Source: Metabacillus malikii
Lineage (GTDB): Bacteria > Bacillota > Bacilli > Bacillales > Bacillaceae
Assembly (NCBI RefSeq): GCF_030813355.1
Contig: NZ_JAUSUD010000002.1
Span: 62,001 to 126,000 of the forward strand
DNA: 64,000 bases
Direction: 5' to 3'
In this document: positions 8,425 to 17,500 of the stretch, one piece after another
Numbering within the stretch: position 1 is the stretch's first letter
Layout of the letters: each line of letters starts with the position of its first letter
Translations under genes and position numbers: made by a program
Notes under the pieces: model-generated
What the model was told of the DNA's origin: nothing
Seen by the model: the letters and a program-made list of their open reading frames with translations, nothing else
The model's database searches: none

Positions 8425-9003
8425 GACTACTTTTGGATACGTGGGAGAGGTAGACGACACAGGTGTATACCCCGAGGGGCGTTCTTCGTAAGTCTAATAA
8501 AGACCAAAATAAGTAGAGGATATTTACTAAACCGTCTTTATAAGTTCAATGAAGGAGAAAATGAAACGAAGTCAGTTGCAAAATCGTCTTCATAAATTCG
8601 ATGAAGGAGAAAATGAAACGAAGTTAGTAGCAAAATCGTCTTCATAAGCTCGATGAAGGAGAAAATGAAACGAAGTTAGTAGCAAAATCGTCTTCATAAG
8701 CTTGATGAAGGAGAAAATGAAACGAAGTTAGTAACAAAATCGTCTTCATAAGCTTGATGAAGGAGAAAATGAAACGAAGTTAGTAGCAAAATCGTCTTCA
8801 TAAGCTTGATGAAGGAGAAAATAACTCGAAGTCAGTAGCAAAACCGTCTTCATAAACCCTAGAGCATAGTTAGCACCAAAAATGCTTACGTAAACTGATG
8901 AAGGCGAAAATTAACACTCCCCGCGGTAAGTGAGTACTGGAAGAGGAGACCAACCCAAAACGCCAGCCATGCATAAAGCAACATTGTCTACGAAAACAGC
9001 CTT
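8425..9003 (-). repeat. Interspersed repeat RE1, copy f, split by a tandem array
   Basis: On the minus strand the start block GGCTGTTTTCGTAGACAATG (from ~9003) and TTGGTCTCCTCTTCCAGTAC match the beginning of RE1 (34141 copy). The block GGATACGTGGGAGAGG near 8435-8450 matches the far end (GGATGCGTGGGAGAGG in reverse complement). Between these two ends the usual RE1 body is missing and the 52-bp tandem array lies there instead. Confidence 0.55.
8481..8896. repeat. 52-bp tandem array 1
   Basis: Units begin at 8481, 8533, 8585, 8637, 8689, 8741, 8793 and 8845, an exact 52-bp step. The consensus opens CGTCTTCATAAGCTTGATG, continues AAGGAGAAAATGAAACG and ends AAGTTAGTAGCAAAAT. Central units differ by one to three bases; both ends decay. 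Each unit can fold as CTTCAT..ATGAAG. The first unit (8481) carries AAAGACCAAAATAA, the version seen in array 2. 52 is not a multiple of 3, so it is not a protein repeat. No gene lies in 8270-9148. Confidence 0.95.
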
Positions 9004-9148
9004 GTAAAATGTTACATACAAGCAAACTCTACTAAAATCCATGCTTACAATCAATAGAGAGTTATGTTCATTTCTTTCCAAAATAATTAACTTCTGGTAT
9101 TGTATGAGAAGAAAAAAATGAATAGATTGAACAGTAGGTGAATGTCTG

Positions 9149-9421
9149 ATGAAAGATAATCGATTTAAAATTGCTCATAAGGAAGCGAAAATTGGCATCA
9201 TACTCGTATTAATAAATTTTATTTGGTGGTTTAGTTTCGCTTATGGGTTTGGCTCAGGTGATCCCTTGGAATACCGGTACATACTTGGTTTTCCTGAATG
9301 GTTTTTTTATAGTTGTGTAATTGGCTTTCTATTAATGGTATTACTAGTATACATAGTTGTTACGTTTCTGTTTAAAGAGGTACCTTTTGAGCAGGATGAG
9401 GATGGGAGAGAAAACTCATGA
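9149..9421 (+). CDS. yhdT: YhdT-family (DUF997) small membrane protein
   Basis: 90 residues with two hydrophobic segments (~16-38 and ~51-77) and the family-type FAYGFGSGDP..YRYILGFPEWFFYSC between them. It overlaps the next gene by 4 bp (ATGA at 9418-9421). The yhdT-panF pair is a known arrangement: YhdT accompanies the pantothenate symporter, but its exact role is not established. AGGTGA precedes ATG 9149. Confidence 0.85.
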   Translation: MKDNRFKIAHKEAKIGIILVLINFIWWFSFAYGFGSGDPLEYRYILGFPEWFFYSCVIGFLLMVLLVYIVVTFLFKEVPFEQDEDGRENS

Positions 9422-10842
9422 ATTGGTTTGTCATTCTCCCGTTACTCTTTTTTTTAGTTGTTATTTTTTATGTAGGCTTTTGGGCCAATAAATATGTGAA
9501 ATCATCTAATTCATTTATACAAGAGTATTTTTTAGGTGGCCGACAGTTAGGCGGCTTTGTTTTAGCGATGACGATGATGGCCACGTATGGAAGTGCTAGC
9601 AGCTTTATAGGTGGACCCGGTGTTGCCTATGCAAGGGGCTTAGGCTGGGTACTATTATCAATGGCTCAATTAGCAACTGGCTATTTCGTCTTAATGGTAT
9701 TAGGGAAAAAATTTGCGATTATGGCAAGGGAATACGAAGCGGTGACATTAACTGATTTTTTAAGGGCTCGTTATCAAAGTAAAACAGTAGTTATTTTATC
9801 CGCGTTAAGTATCATTGTATTTTTATTTTCTGCGATGGCTGCACAATGGGTTGGTGGTGCTAGACTTATCGAGTCGTTAACAGGGTTGCCCTATACAACT
9901 GCTTTGTTTATTTTTGCAATTTCTGTGCTCATTTATGTCATTATTGGTGGTTTCCGTGCGGTTGCTTTAACAGATGCTGTACAAGGAGTCATTATGTTTG
10001 CTGGAACAGCCATTTTATTAATTGCAACGATTATAGCTGGCGGTGGTATCCCGAACATTATGGCAGACCTCGTAGGTGAAAATCCGAACTTAGTTTCACC
10101 CTTTGGGGCAGAGCAGGATTTAACACCACTATACGTATCAAGCTTTTGGATACTTGTAGGTGTGGGGGTAATTGGACTTCCACAAATAACGGTGCGTGCA
10201 ATGTCTTATAAAGACTCAAAATCAATGCATCGTGCCATTATTATTGGAACGATTGTCATCGGCTTTATTATGCTGGGCATGCATTTAATAGGAGTTTTTG
10301 CTAGACCAGTAATCCCGGGAATTGAAGTAGGAGATAGCGTAATGCCTACTTTAACACTTACCGTTTTACCACCTCTGATTGCAGGGGTTGTACTAGCTGC
10401 TCCAATGGCAGCAATAATGTCGACAGTCGATTCTCTTCTCATATTAGTTAGTTCAGCAATTACAAAAGATATTTATTTAAATTACCTTAATCCTAACGCG
10501 ACACAATCTCAAATTAAAAAAGTAAGTCTATCGGTCACTTCAATTATTGGAATCTTAGTCATTTTGTTTGCGCTTAGTCCACCAGATTTTTTAATTTGGT
10601 TAAATCTCTTCTCATTTGGAGGACTCGAATCTGTTTTTATATGGCCGGTTGTGTTTGGTCTTTATTGGAGTAAAGGTAATAAATATGGTGCAATTACATC
10701 AATGCTCGTTGGGATGAGCTCGTATATCCTTTTTGATAGGCTTGCGCCAAATGCTTTAGGTATGCACACAGTTGTTTTACCTATTTTGTTATCACTTATC
10801 AGTTATGTTCTCGTTAGTTTTATGACGCAACAAAAAAGCTAA
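9418..10842 (+). CDS. panF: Sodium/pantothenate symporter
   Basis: 474 residues with 12-13 hydrophobic segments typical of the sodium:solute symporter (SSS) family. EYFLGGRQLGGFVLAMTMMATYGSASSFIGGPG and GGFRAVALTDAVQGVIMFAG are the family blocks, the second being the SSS signature region. Coupling to yhdT by a 4-bp overlap supports pantothenate as substrate; without that, another SSS substrate would be possible. It brings pantothenate in with Na+ for coenzyme A synthesis. A terminator follows. Confidence 0.85.
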   Translation: MNWFVILPLLFFLVVIFYVGFWANKYVKSSNSFIQEYFLGGRQLGGFVLAMTMMATYGSASSFIGGPGVAYARGLGWVLLSMAQLATGYFVLMVLGKKFAIMAREYEAVTLTDFLRARYQSKTVVILSALSIIVFLFSAMAAQWVGGARLIESLTGLPYTTALFIFAISVLIYVIIGGFRAVALTDAVQGVIMFAGTAILLIATIIAGGGIPNIMADLVGENPNLVSPFGAEQDLTPLYVSSFWILVGVGVIGLPQITVRAMSYKDSKSMHRAIIIGTIVIGFIMLGMHLIGVFARPVIPGIEVGDSVMPTLTLTVLPPLIAGVVLAAPMAAIMSTVDSLLILVSSAITKDIYLNYLNPNATQSQIKKVSLSVTSIIGILVILFALSPPDFLIWLNLFSFGGLESVFIWPVVFGLYWSKGNKYGAITSMLVGMSSYILFDRLAPNALGMHTVVLPILLSLISYVLVSFMTQQKS

Positions 10843-10856
10843 ATAAATTGTTCGAG

Positions 10857-10896
10857 CATCTCTGCTGTTTGTTTTATAGCGACAGAGATGTTTTTT
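10857..10896 (+). terminator. Terminator of yhdT-panF
   Basis: Stem CATCTCTG / CAGAGATG followed directly by T6. Confidence 0.85.
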
Positions 10897-11083
10897 ATGT
10901 GCTTCACACAAAAAATGAGAAGTCTTTAGAACTAATAAAAGGGATGATACTGCAAAATTTAAAAAGCTCGATCCTCATTTAGTTCGAGTCTAGTCACAAT
11001 ATTTAAAAAGTTTATTGAAATGTATTTCAATACCGTCTAAAATTCATTATATGAACACATATTCATATTAGGTGGTGTTAATT

Positions 11084-12124
11084 TTGTACGATGTAATGAT
11101 TATCGGTGCAGGTCAAGCGGGGCTTACAATTGGATACTATTTAAAACAGTCTAAGAAATCATTTATTATCATAGATAAAGCTAATGAAATCGGAGAAAGC
11201 TGGAAAAACAGATATGATTCATTAGTATTATTTACACCAAGAATGTATAGCTCCTTACCTGGAATGAAACTTGAGGGGGATGCACATCAATTTCCTTCAA
11301 AAGATGAAATCGCACAGTATTTAAAAAAATATGTAAAAAGGTTTGAATTACCTGTGCAGCTACAAACAGAAGTGAGAAATGTGTCTAAGCGAGATGGCTG
11401 TTTTCACATACATACAAGTCAAGGATATTTCCAATCTCGCAATCTGATAGTAGCCATAGGTCCATTTCAAACAGCAAATATACCTTCATTCGTTAAAAAT
11501 CTATCACATTCAGTATATCAAATTCATACGTCCGATTATAAAAATCCCTCGCAGTTGAAAGAAGGGAATGTTCTTGTAGTTGGTGGAGGGAATAGTGGTG
11601 CTCAAATTGCTGTCGAGTTATCTGAAGAAAAAAATACATATTTAGCACATCGTAAAAAGCTTAAATTTTTACCTGTAACGATTCGCAAGAAAAGTATTTT
11701 TTGGTGGTTTGATAAACTTGGAATTTTGAAAGCAACGAATTCATCAATGCTAGGAAGGGTCATTCAAAAGAAAGAAGATATCATTTTTGGATATGAATTA
11801 AAACAGGCAATAAAAAATAATAAAGTAAATGTAAAGAATATGGTAATAGATGCAAAAAGGAACCGTGTTTTTTTCTCAGATGGCTCGCATCTTGATGTAG
11901 AAAATATTATATGGGCAACAGGATATAAATCTAGTATACCTTGGTTGGAAATAGATGGAGTTTTTGATGATTTAGGTAGAATAGTTCACCATCGAGGCGT
12001 CACAAATATTGAGGGCTTATTTTTTATTGGTTTGCCTTGGCAATACCGTCGTGGCTCCGCACTACTCCAAGGGGTTGGTGCTGATGCAAAATATATAGCT
12101 GATAGGGTTATGGTAGATAGATAG
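11084..12124 (+). CDS. FAD/NAD(P)-dependent flavin monooxygenase-like oxidoreductase
   Basis: 346 residues from TTG 11084; AGGTGG (11070-11075) is 8 nt upstream, whereas the GTG at 11072 lies inside it. FAD site YDVMIIGAGQAGLTIGYYLK at the N-terminus; NAD(P) site VLVVGGGNSGAQIAVELS at residues ~166-185; ATG motif IIWATGYKSS and a C-terminal GLFFIGLPW. These place it with the CzcO/YwnF-like group of single-chain monooxygenase-like proteins. The substrate is unknown. It stands alone, with no metal-efflux neighbour, so a CzcD link cannot be claimed. Confidence 0.8.
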   Translation: MYDVMIIGAGQAGLTIGYYLKQSKKSFIIIDKANEIGESWKNRYDSLVLFTPRMYSSLPGMKLEGDAHQFPSKDEIAQYLKKYVKRFELPVQLQTEVRNVSKRDGCFHIHTSQGYFQSRNLIVAIGPFQTANIPSFVKNLSHSVYQIHTSDYKNPSQLKEGNVLVVGGGNSGAQIAVELSEEKNTYLAHRKKLKFLPVTIRKKSIFWWFDKLGILKATNSSMLGRVIQKKEDIIFGYELKQAIKNNKVNVKNMVIDAKRNRVFFSDGSHLDVENIIWATGYKSSIPWLEIDGVFDDLGRIVHHRGVTNIEGLFFIGLPWQYRRGSALLQGVGADAKYIADRVMVDR

Positions 12125-12390
12125 TTGTTGTGGAGTGTATTTTCAAATATGATAGGTGTCGATTTTTCATCTTTGGAAATTCTTCTCCACTTATTCCTTT
12201 AGTTTTTTTATATATAAATAGATACATAAAGTATAATGAAAGTATAGTGTGAACTACCAGTTCCTCTCTTTCTGTTAGGTAAGGAATAAATTTAAAATTG
12301 TAGATTGAAAGAAACAAACGATTATTTTTTTGGTAACAACGAACAAAAATATTACGGTATAATGAAAACGTTTTAAAAAGGGGAGGGAAA

Positions 12391-12696
12391 ATGGGTGCAA
12401 TACTTATAATTGTCGGTATCATCGTTTTTATTATTAGTGTAGCTACAGGTCTAACAACTGGCTCATTTTACGGATTTTTTATTTGGACATCCGTTGGTGC
12501 AACAATAACTACCTTATTATTTTCGATGTTTCAAATCATGAGAAACCAAGAAAAGATATTACATTCTTTTGCTCAAAGCGGTGAAATTTTAAGGAACAAT
12601 CATATCATAAATAAACAATGCCAGAATTGTAAATATGAATATGGACTTTTGTTAAACTTCTGTCCGAATTGTGGCTATAGGGATGGAAGGAAGTAA
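12391..12696 (+). CDS. Small membrane protein with C-terminal zinc ribbon
   Basis: 101 residues. AGGGGAGGG stands just before ATG 12391. Two hydrophobic segments (~3-24 and ~29-48) are followed by a helix and then CQNCKYEYGLLLNFCPNCGYRDGRK, a four-cysteine zinc ribbon at the C-terminus, probably cytoplasmic. No family name recognised. In Bacillus such ribbon-tailed membrane proteins are common and mostly uncharacterised. Confidence 0.7.
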   Translation: MGAILIIVGIIVFIISVATGLTTGSFYGFFIWTSVGATITTLLFSMFQIMRNQEKILHSFAQSGEILRNNHIINKQCQNCKYEYGLLLNFCPNCGYRDGRK

Positions 12697-12809
12697 CTTA
12701 GATTATTTACTTATTTTTAATAATCTCTTACTAAGAAACATAAATTCTAATTGTCCAATATCATTAATAAGGGCTTCACCTCATACTATAGGTTGGAGAG
12801 GTGAGAAAA

Positions 12810-13250
12810 TTGGCAAGAGTGAAATATAGGGATTCTGATATTGACTTAATGGCAAGGATGATGAGAGCAGAGGCAGAAGGAGAAGGCAAGCAAGGAATGC
12901 TTTATGTTGGAAATGTCATTGTGAATCGGCTCGTGGCAAATTGTTTAGATTTTAAAGATTTACGAACTGTATCACAAGTGATTTATCAAGTACAAGGTGG
13001 AAATTATTCGTTTGAAGCTGTTCAAAAAGGTAATGTCTTTTATCAACGGGCTAGATCAGTTGAAAAGCGATTAGCAAAGCAAAATTTAGATTATTGGCGG
13101 CAGCATCCGGGAAAGTTTGCGCTTTGGTACTTTAACCCATATGCACCATGTCCTCCAACATGGTATGGGCAACCTTTTGCAGGACAATTTAAAAATCATT
13201 GTTATTATGAGCCAAAAGCTGGAACATGTGAGGGAGTATATAGTGGTTGA
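12810..13250 (+). CDS. cwlJ: Spore cortex cell wall hydrolase CwlJ
   Basis: 146 residues from TTG 12810. GGAGAGGTGA (12795-12804) sits 5 nt upstream; the GTG at 12801 is inside that site. The text matches B. subtilis CwlJ along its length: DIDLMARMMRAEAEGEGKQGMLYVGNVIVNRL, then a Hydrolase_2 (SleB-like) domain, ending CYYEPKAGTCEGVYSG. The early Glu in RAEAEGEG is the family's likely catalytic residue. CwlJ sits in the spore coat and breaks cortex peptidoglycan during germination, usually needing GerQ; no gerQ is present in this window. No signal peptide, as expected. Confidence 0.9.
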   Translation: MARVKYRDSDIDLMARMMRAEAEGEGKQGMLYVGNVIVNRLVANCLDFKDLRTVSQVIYQVQGGNYSFEAVQKGNVFYQRARSVEKRLAKQNLDYWRQHPGKFALWYFNPYAPCPPTWYGQPFAGQFKNHCYYEPKAGTCEGVYSG

Positions 13251-13316
13251 TGGTCATTCGTTAAATGATAAAGACAACGGTAGTTGATTCAAACCAGATA
13301 ATGTGAAAATTATTTC

Positions 13317-13346
13317 AAAGGCAACTTTATAAGTCGCCTTTTTTTA
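13317..13346 (+). terminator. Terminator after cwlJ
   Basis: Stem AAAGGCAACTT / AAGTCGCCTTT with one internal mismatch, followed by T7. Confidence 0.75.
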
Positions 13347-13435
13347 TTGTAGCTGCTTACCACAAGCAATAGAAATTTTTAATATAACATTTGTTGAAGA
13401 TTGCAATTTCAGTGAATAGCGGCTTTATGTTTCTC

Positions 13436-13485
13436 TACCATGTTGAAAAATATTAATCAACATGGTAGATGCTTTATGGTAAAAT
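13436..13485 (+). promoter_or_regulatory. Promoter with overlapping inverted repeat upstream of the PBP gene
   Basis: Perfect 11-bp arms TACCATGTTGA (13436-13446) and TCAACATGGTA (13457-13467) are 10 nt apart. The right arm begins with TCAACA (13457-13462), which lies exactly 17 nt before an extended -10, TGGTAAAAT (13477-13485). The dyad would cover the -35, so a repressor site is likely. The rest of 13251-13626 holds only the cwlJ terminator. Confidence 0.5.
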
Positions 13486-13626
13486 TTAGATAGTTGTTAT
13501 TTGGTTTTAATTGGAGCTAAGAACCGAATGTAGATATAGTTACTTAATAACTTAATAACTAGTATATAAAAGTGAAAAAATACTAAGATTCCCTAATAAT
13601 ATGAAAAATAATTAGTGAGGTTTTCT

Positions 13627-15738
13627 ATGAAACTTAAAAAATCACCATTTATGAACCGAGGAGCAGGTATCCTTTCTCTTCTTTTTCTCGGGTTTTTTAT
13701 CGTTATTTTAGCAAGGTTTTTTTATATCATGGTAACTGGTAACATTCATGGTGTGAATCTAGTAGATACTCGAGAAAAACTAATCACAAACCAAGAATTA
13801 CTTGAGGGGAAAAATGGAGATATTTTAACACGAGACGGCAGCGTAATCGCAACAGATTCACATGTGTATACAATTGCTGCAATTATTAACCAAAATAGTG
13901 ATAATCATGTGAAAGATATTCCTAAAACGTCTGAAAAGTTAGCATCAGTTTTAGACGTTGACAAGGAGAAAATTGAGCAAATGTTAACTGAAAATAAAAA
14001 TAAATACCAAGTAGAGTTAGGGAATATCGGTAGAAATGTGAGTTTTTCACAGATGAAAGAGATAAGTGAGATGGAGTTACCGGGAATAGTCTTTACACCT
14101 GATTTGAAACGGATTTACCCCTTTGGTGATTTCGCTTCACATGTTGTCGGAATTACAAACTTCGATGGTGAAGGAATTTCCGGAATCGAGAAACAGTTTT
14201 CGAAAGATTTGGCTGGCAAAGACGGATACATAAAGGTTAAAAATGATAAACAAGGTCTAAGATTACCTACAGAAGAAATCGAATCAAAGCCACCGGTAAA
14301 TGGGCATAACATTGTCACTACATTGGATACAAATATTCAAACGTTATTAGATGATTCGATGAACCAGGTTATAGAGGAATATGCACCCGAGAAAATAATT
14401 GGAATCGTAATGAATGCAGAAACTGGTGAAATTGTCGCAATGAGTAATCGGCCTTCTATTTATCCTAATGAAAATGGCGAGGTCAATTACTTGAACTATG
14501 GCATTTCTTATCCGTTTGAACCAGGTTCAACAATGAAAATATTTACGCTTGCTGCGGCAATAAATGATGGTGTTTATAATGGGAAGGAAAAGTATAAATC
14601 TGGAGCTATCGAGATTTCTGGAGAGACGATACATGACCATAATGATGAAGGTTGGGGAACGATTACTTTTAACAAGGGAGTAGAACTCTCCTCGAATGTC
14701 GCCTTTACGATTATAGCAAAGGATAAATTAGGGTATGAACGGTTTTATGAATATTTACATGAATTTGGCTTTGATAGCAAAACGGGAATTGATTTAAGTA
14801 GTGAGGAAAACGGTAAGCTGTTAAACAATTATCCAATTGAAAAGGCAACTACTTCATTTGGACAAGGCTCAATCGTGACACCGATCCAATTAGTAACGGC
14901 AGCCTCTGCAATTGCCAATGATGGGAAAATGATGAAGCCTTATATTATCAAGGGCATAACCGATGAGAAAGGGAAAACGGTTAAGGAGTTTACACCGTCT
15001 GTAATTAATGCTCCGATTACTGCAGAAACAGCATTAGCTACTAGAAAGCTGCTAACCTCAGTTGTCAATGATGGTACGGGAACACTATTCCAGCTTAATG
15101 ATTATCAGGTCGCTGGAAAAACCGGTACTGCGCAAATCCCTGATGGTAAAGGGAAATACCAAACTGGCCGGAATAATTATATCTTTTCCTTTTTAGGGAT
15201 GGCGCCTGTCGATGACCCGAAGCTAGTGGTGTACGTCGCTGTCGAAAAGCCAAACTTAAAACCGGATCAAATCGGGGCACAGCCTGTTTCAGAAATATTT
15301 AATTCTGTAATGGATTATGGATTAAAAAAGATGGATGCAACAGCTGATAAAGGTAAAGTAATAGGTGAGAAACAAAAATCGGCTACGATAAAACTACCTA
15401 ATTACGAAAGTCACCAAGTTTCAGAAACTACAAAAGCAATTAAAGAAAATGGCTTGACACCAATTATTATCGGTAGAGGTACAGAAGTTGTAGAAACATT
15501 TCCTGGAAAAGATACAGAATTAATGGAAGGCTCAAAAGTATTAATAAAAACAACTGGAGAACCAACAATGCCAAATCTTAATGGCTGGAGTTTAGCTGAT
15601 GTTATGAAGCTTGGAAAAATAGCGAATTTAAAGGTTACTCATAAAGGTGAAGGGTTTGTTAACATGCAAAGTATTGCACCTGATGAAGTTATAAAAGACA
15701 AGACGTTGTCGATTTCACTAACCAAGTCAGTTAATTAA
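13627..15738 (+). CDS. PASTA-domain class B penicillin-binding protein (PBP2B/PBP2X type), orphan
   Basis: 703 residues from ATG 13627; GTGAGG is 6 nt upstream, and the GTG at 13615 belongs to that site. One N-terminal transmembrane helix (~14-36), a dimerisation domain beginning GKNGDILTRDGSVIATD, then the transpeptidase domain with SxxK in EPGSTMKIFT, SxN in ELSSNVAF and KTG in VAGKTGTAQ, all intact. Two PASTA-like segments end the protein. Such enzymes cross-link septal peptidoglycan. The usual pbpB lies in the dcw cluster; this copy stands alone behind its own dyad-covered promoter, so a condition-specific or low-affinity paralogue is possible. Confidence 0.85.
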   Translation: MKLKKSPFMNRGAGILSLLFLGFFIVILARFFYIMVTGNIHGVNLVDTREKLITNQELLEGKNGDILTRDGSVIATDSHVYTIAAIINQNSDNHVKDIPKTSEKLASVLDVDKEKIEQMLTENKNKYQVELGNIGRNVSFSQMKEISEMELPGIVFTPDLKRIYPFGDFASHVVGITNFDGEGISGIEKQFSKDLAGKDGYIKVKNDKQGLRLPTEEIESKPPVNGHNIVTTLDTNIQTLLDDSMNQVIEEYAPEKIIGIVMNAETGEIVAMSNRPSIYPNENGEVNYLNYGISYPFEPGSTMKIFTLAAAINDGVYNGKEKYKSGAIEISGETIHDHNDEGWGTITFNKGVELSSNVAFTIIAKDKLGYERFYEYLHEFGFDSKTGIDLSSEENGKLLNNYPIEKATTSFGQGSIVTPIQLVTAASAIANDGKMMKPYIIKGITDEKGKTVKEFTPSVINAPITAETALATRKLLTSVVNDGTGTLFQLNDYQVAGKTGTAQIPDGKGKYQTGRNNYIFSFLGMAPVDDPKLVVYVAVEKPNLKPDQIGAQPVSEIFNSVMDYGLKKMDATADKGKVIGEKQKSATIKLPNYESHQVSETTKAIKENGLTPIIIGRGTEVVETFPGKDTELMEGSKVLIKTTGEPTMPNLNGWSLADVMKLGKIANLKVTHKGEGFVNMQSIAPDEVIKDKTLSISLTKSVN

Positions 15739-15832
15739 AATTAACAGACTTCAAAGAGCTGGTCCCTCCATCCAAAAGATATAAAGGAATGTTTGTTCCA
15801 TGTCTGGTGAAGGGCTGAACTCTAATCAATAG

Positions 15833-16015
15833 TTAAGAGGCATTATTTTTCCATTTATGTCGTATGCCGGCCCACTTTGTAAATAGAACAATGAAGTAAA
15901 TGAAGCCACATACGATAATATTGCGAAACCAATCAACATTGCCATGAAAAATGAACTGATAAACAACCGAGACAACAAAATAGATTAAAGGGAAATGGAA
16001 GGTTTTCTTAAACAT
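15833..16015 (-). CDS. Small two-helix membrane protein, unknown function
   Basis: 60 residues. AAGGAG stands 6 nt before ATG 16015 on the minus strand, good support for a real gene. Two hydrophobic segments, ~9-24 and ~32-47, are flanked by Lys/Arg at both ends (MFKKTF and RHKWKNN), giving a hairpin with cytoplasmic termini. No family recognised. It is separated from yczE by a strong terminator and so is probably its own transcript. Confidence 0.6.
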   Translation of the reverse strand: MFKKTFHFPLIYFVVSVVYQFIFHGNVDWFRNIIVCGFIYFIVLFTKWAGIRHKWKNNAS

Positions 16016-16109
16016 ATGCAGCTCCTTTTTTGGATTATTGCAACTGAGTTGTTAGTTTCCCATAATTTAACTATACAGTATAATGAAAATATATCCAATT
16101 GCAACTATA

Positions 16110-16147
16110 AAAAAGAGTACTAATCATGATGTAATAGTACTCTTTTT
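16110..16147. terminator. Bidirectional terminator (mainly for yczE, minus strand)
   Basis: 13-bp perfect stem AAAAAGAGTACTA / TAGTACTCTTTTT with A-run on one side and T-run on the other, so it can act in both directions. Confidence 0.8.
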
Positions 16148-16181
16148 ATTTAGTAATAATATTTAATTAAAAACTGTTTAT

Positions 16182-16778
16182 CTAGATTAACACCTTTTTG
16201 GCATAAGTATGACAAGCCTGAATAAACATCCCCAGTAGTAGGACAAATATTAAACTGCCCAATCCTACTGGTCCTCCAACTAAATACGCAATGACAAGTC
16301 CAATACCCTCTAATATCGTTCTCGCTATATTCATATTAATACCAAACCGTTCAACAAGTGCTAGCATTGTCCCATCATAAGGCATAGCTGGAAAGCTTGA
16401 AACGAGATAGACTCCTATCCCAACACCGATTAAAATGACAGCAAATAGAAAAAAGGCCCAGCGCGATAATAAAGAATAATTAACTAGGTCAACATTTCTT
16501 AAAAAGATTTCATAACAAATATCAAGGATAATCCCCCATAAGACAAACGTAATAACGGATTCAAAAGCTGGCCGTTTTTTTAATAAAAGGCTATTAATAA
16601 ATAATAATATGATTTGTCCAATAATCATGCATGTTCCGATGGAGAGATGGAGTTTATCAGCTGAACCTGCGTAAAAAGCATCCCATGGTCCTGCACCAAC
16701 ATCTGTTTTAATGACTAAGCCTACCCCAGTACATGCAATAAACATTCCAACAATATAAAAGATGCTTTTTTTCAGCAT
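16182..16778 (-). CDS. yczE: YczE/YitT-family integral membrane protein
   Basis: 198 residues from ATG 16778: GGAGGA is 6 nt upstream, so the in-frame ATG at 16820 is rejected. Six hydrophobic segments. The first carries GMFIACTGVGLVIKTDVGAGPWDAF, the conserved YczE opening, and the middle has YLVSSFPAMPYDGTMLAL. In B. subtilis YczE sits beside the surfactin locus; its molecular function is unresolved and it has no such neighbour here. Confidence 0.8.
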   Translation of the reverse strand: MLKKSIFYIVGMFIACTGVGLVIKTDVGAGPWDAFYAGSADKLHLSIGTCMIIGQIILLFINSLLLKKRPAFESVITFVLWGIILDICYEIFLRNVDLVNYSLLSRWAFFLFAVILIGVGIGVYLVSSFPAMPYDGTMLALVERFGINMNIARTILEGIGLVIAYLVGGPVGLGSLIFVLLLGMFIQACHTYAKKVLI

Positions 16779-16953
16779 AAATATCCTCCAGTTTGCATTA
16801 GTAAAACGCTTAAATTTCATTATAGAAATAAAATGAGGTAAGGTAAATAGCTTTTTCAGTGTACTAATTTTTGTACCAGACTAAAAGTATAGTATTATGA
16901 ACTATATAAAAATATGAAACGAGCAACAAATTTATACATCAGGAGTGTGTAAC

Positions 16954-17439
16954 ATGCCAAATATCGAAACAGAAAACCTACGAATGATTACATTTACAAA
17001 AGAAATGATGAAGGCAATACTAGATGGAAAGATTGAAAGACTTCCTTATCATGCAGCGGAAGAATGGCCATTACCTGTATATTTACATATGTTCCAATAT
17101 AAAATTGACCGCTTTACTACTTATCCATATGAAGAAAAGTGGGAGGGGATTATTATTCATAAGAATAATAAGCGAATTATTGGTGATATGGGATTTAAGG
17201 GCGGACCAAACAATGAAGGAGACCTTGAAATTGGATATAGTATCGTTCCGAGCTATCAAGGCAACGGATATGCAACAGAGATGGGAAGGGCGATGATAGA
17301 ATGGGGGATGAGACAAGAGGGGGTTAAACGTATTACTGCTACGTGTGATTCAGATAATCTAGCATCTAAAAGAGTACTTGAAAAGCTAGGCCTTCATCAT
17401 ATTAAGGAAGACAAGGACACAATTTATTGGTCCTTGTAA
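16954..17439 (+). CDS. GNAT acetyltransferase, RimJ/RimL type
   Basis: 161 residues from ATG 16954 behind AGGAG at 8 nt; the GTG at 16945 touches the binding site. The acetyl-CoA loop is VPSYQGNGYATEMGRAMIEWG and the family's Asn helix is CDSDNLASKRVLEKLGLHHI. Opening with ETENLRMITFT is typical of enzymes that acetylate ribosomal proteins or small amines, but the acceptor is unknown. It is convergent with the next GNAT gene and shares a terminator with it. Confidence 0.85.
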   Translation: MPNIETENLRMITFTKEMMKAILDGKIERLPYHAAEEWPLPVYLHMFQYKIDRFTTYPYEEKWEGIIIHKNNKRIIGDMGFKGGPNNEGDLEIGYSIVPSYQGNGYATEMGRAMIEWGMRQEGVKRITATCDSDNLASKRVLEKLGLHHIKEDKDTIYWSL

Positions 17440-17462
17440 TCTATCGCTATATAATTTTACAT

Positions 17463-17500
17463 AACGCTAAGGGATTGACACATATAACCCTTAGCGTTTT
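17463..17500. terminator. Shared terminator between convergent GNAT genes
   Basis: Perfect 11-bp stem AACGCTAAGGG / CCCTTAGCGTT, followed by T-run on the plus strand. Its right arm overlaps the last codons of the minus-strand gene. Confidence 0.85.

Noticed and set aside
12782-12790. CATACTATA as a SigE/SigK -10 box for cwlJ
   Set aside because: It would place the transcript start at or inside the ribosome binding site (12795-12804).
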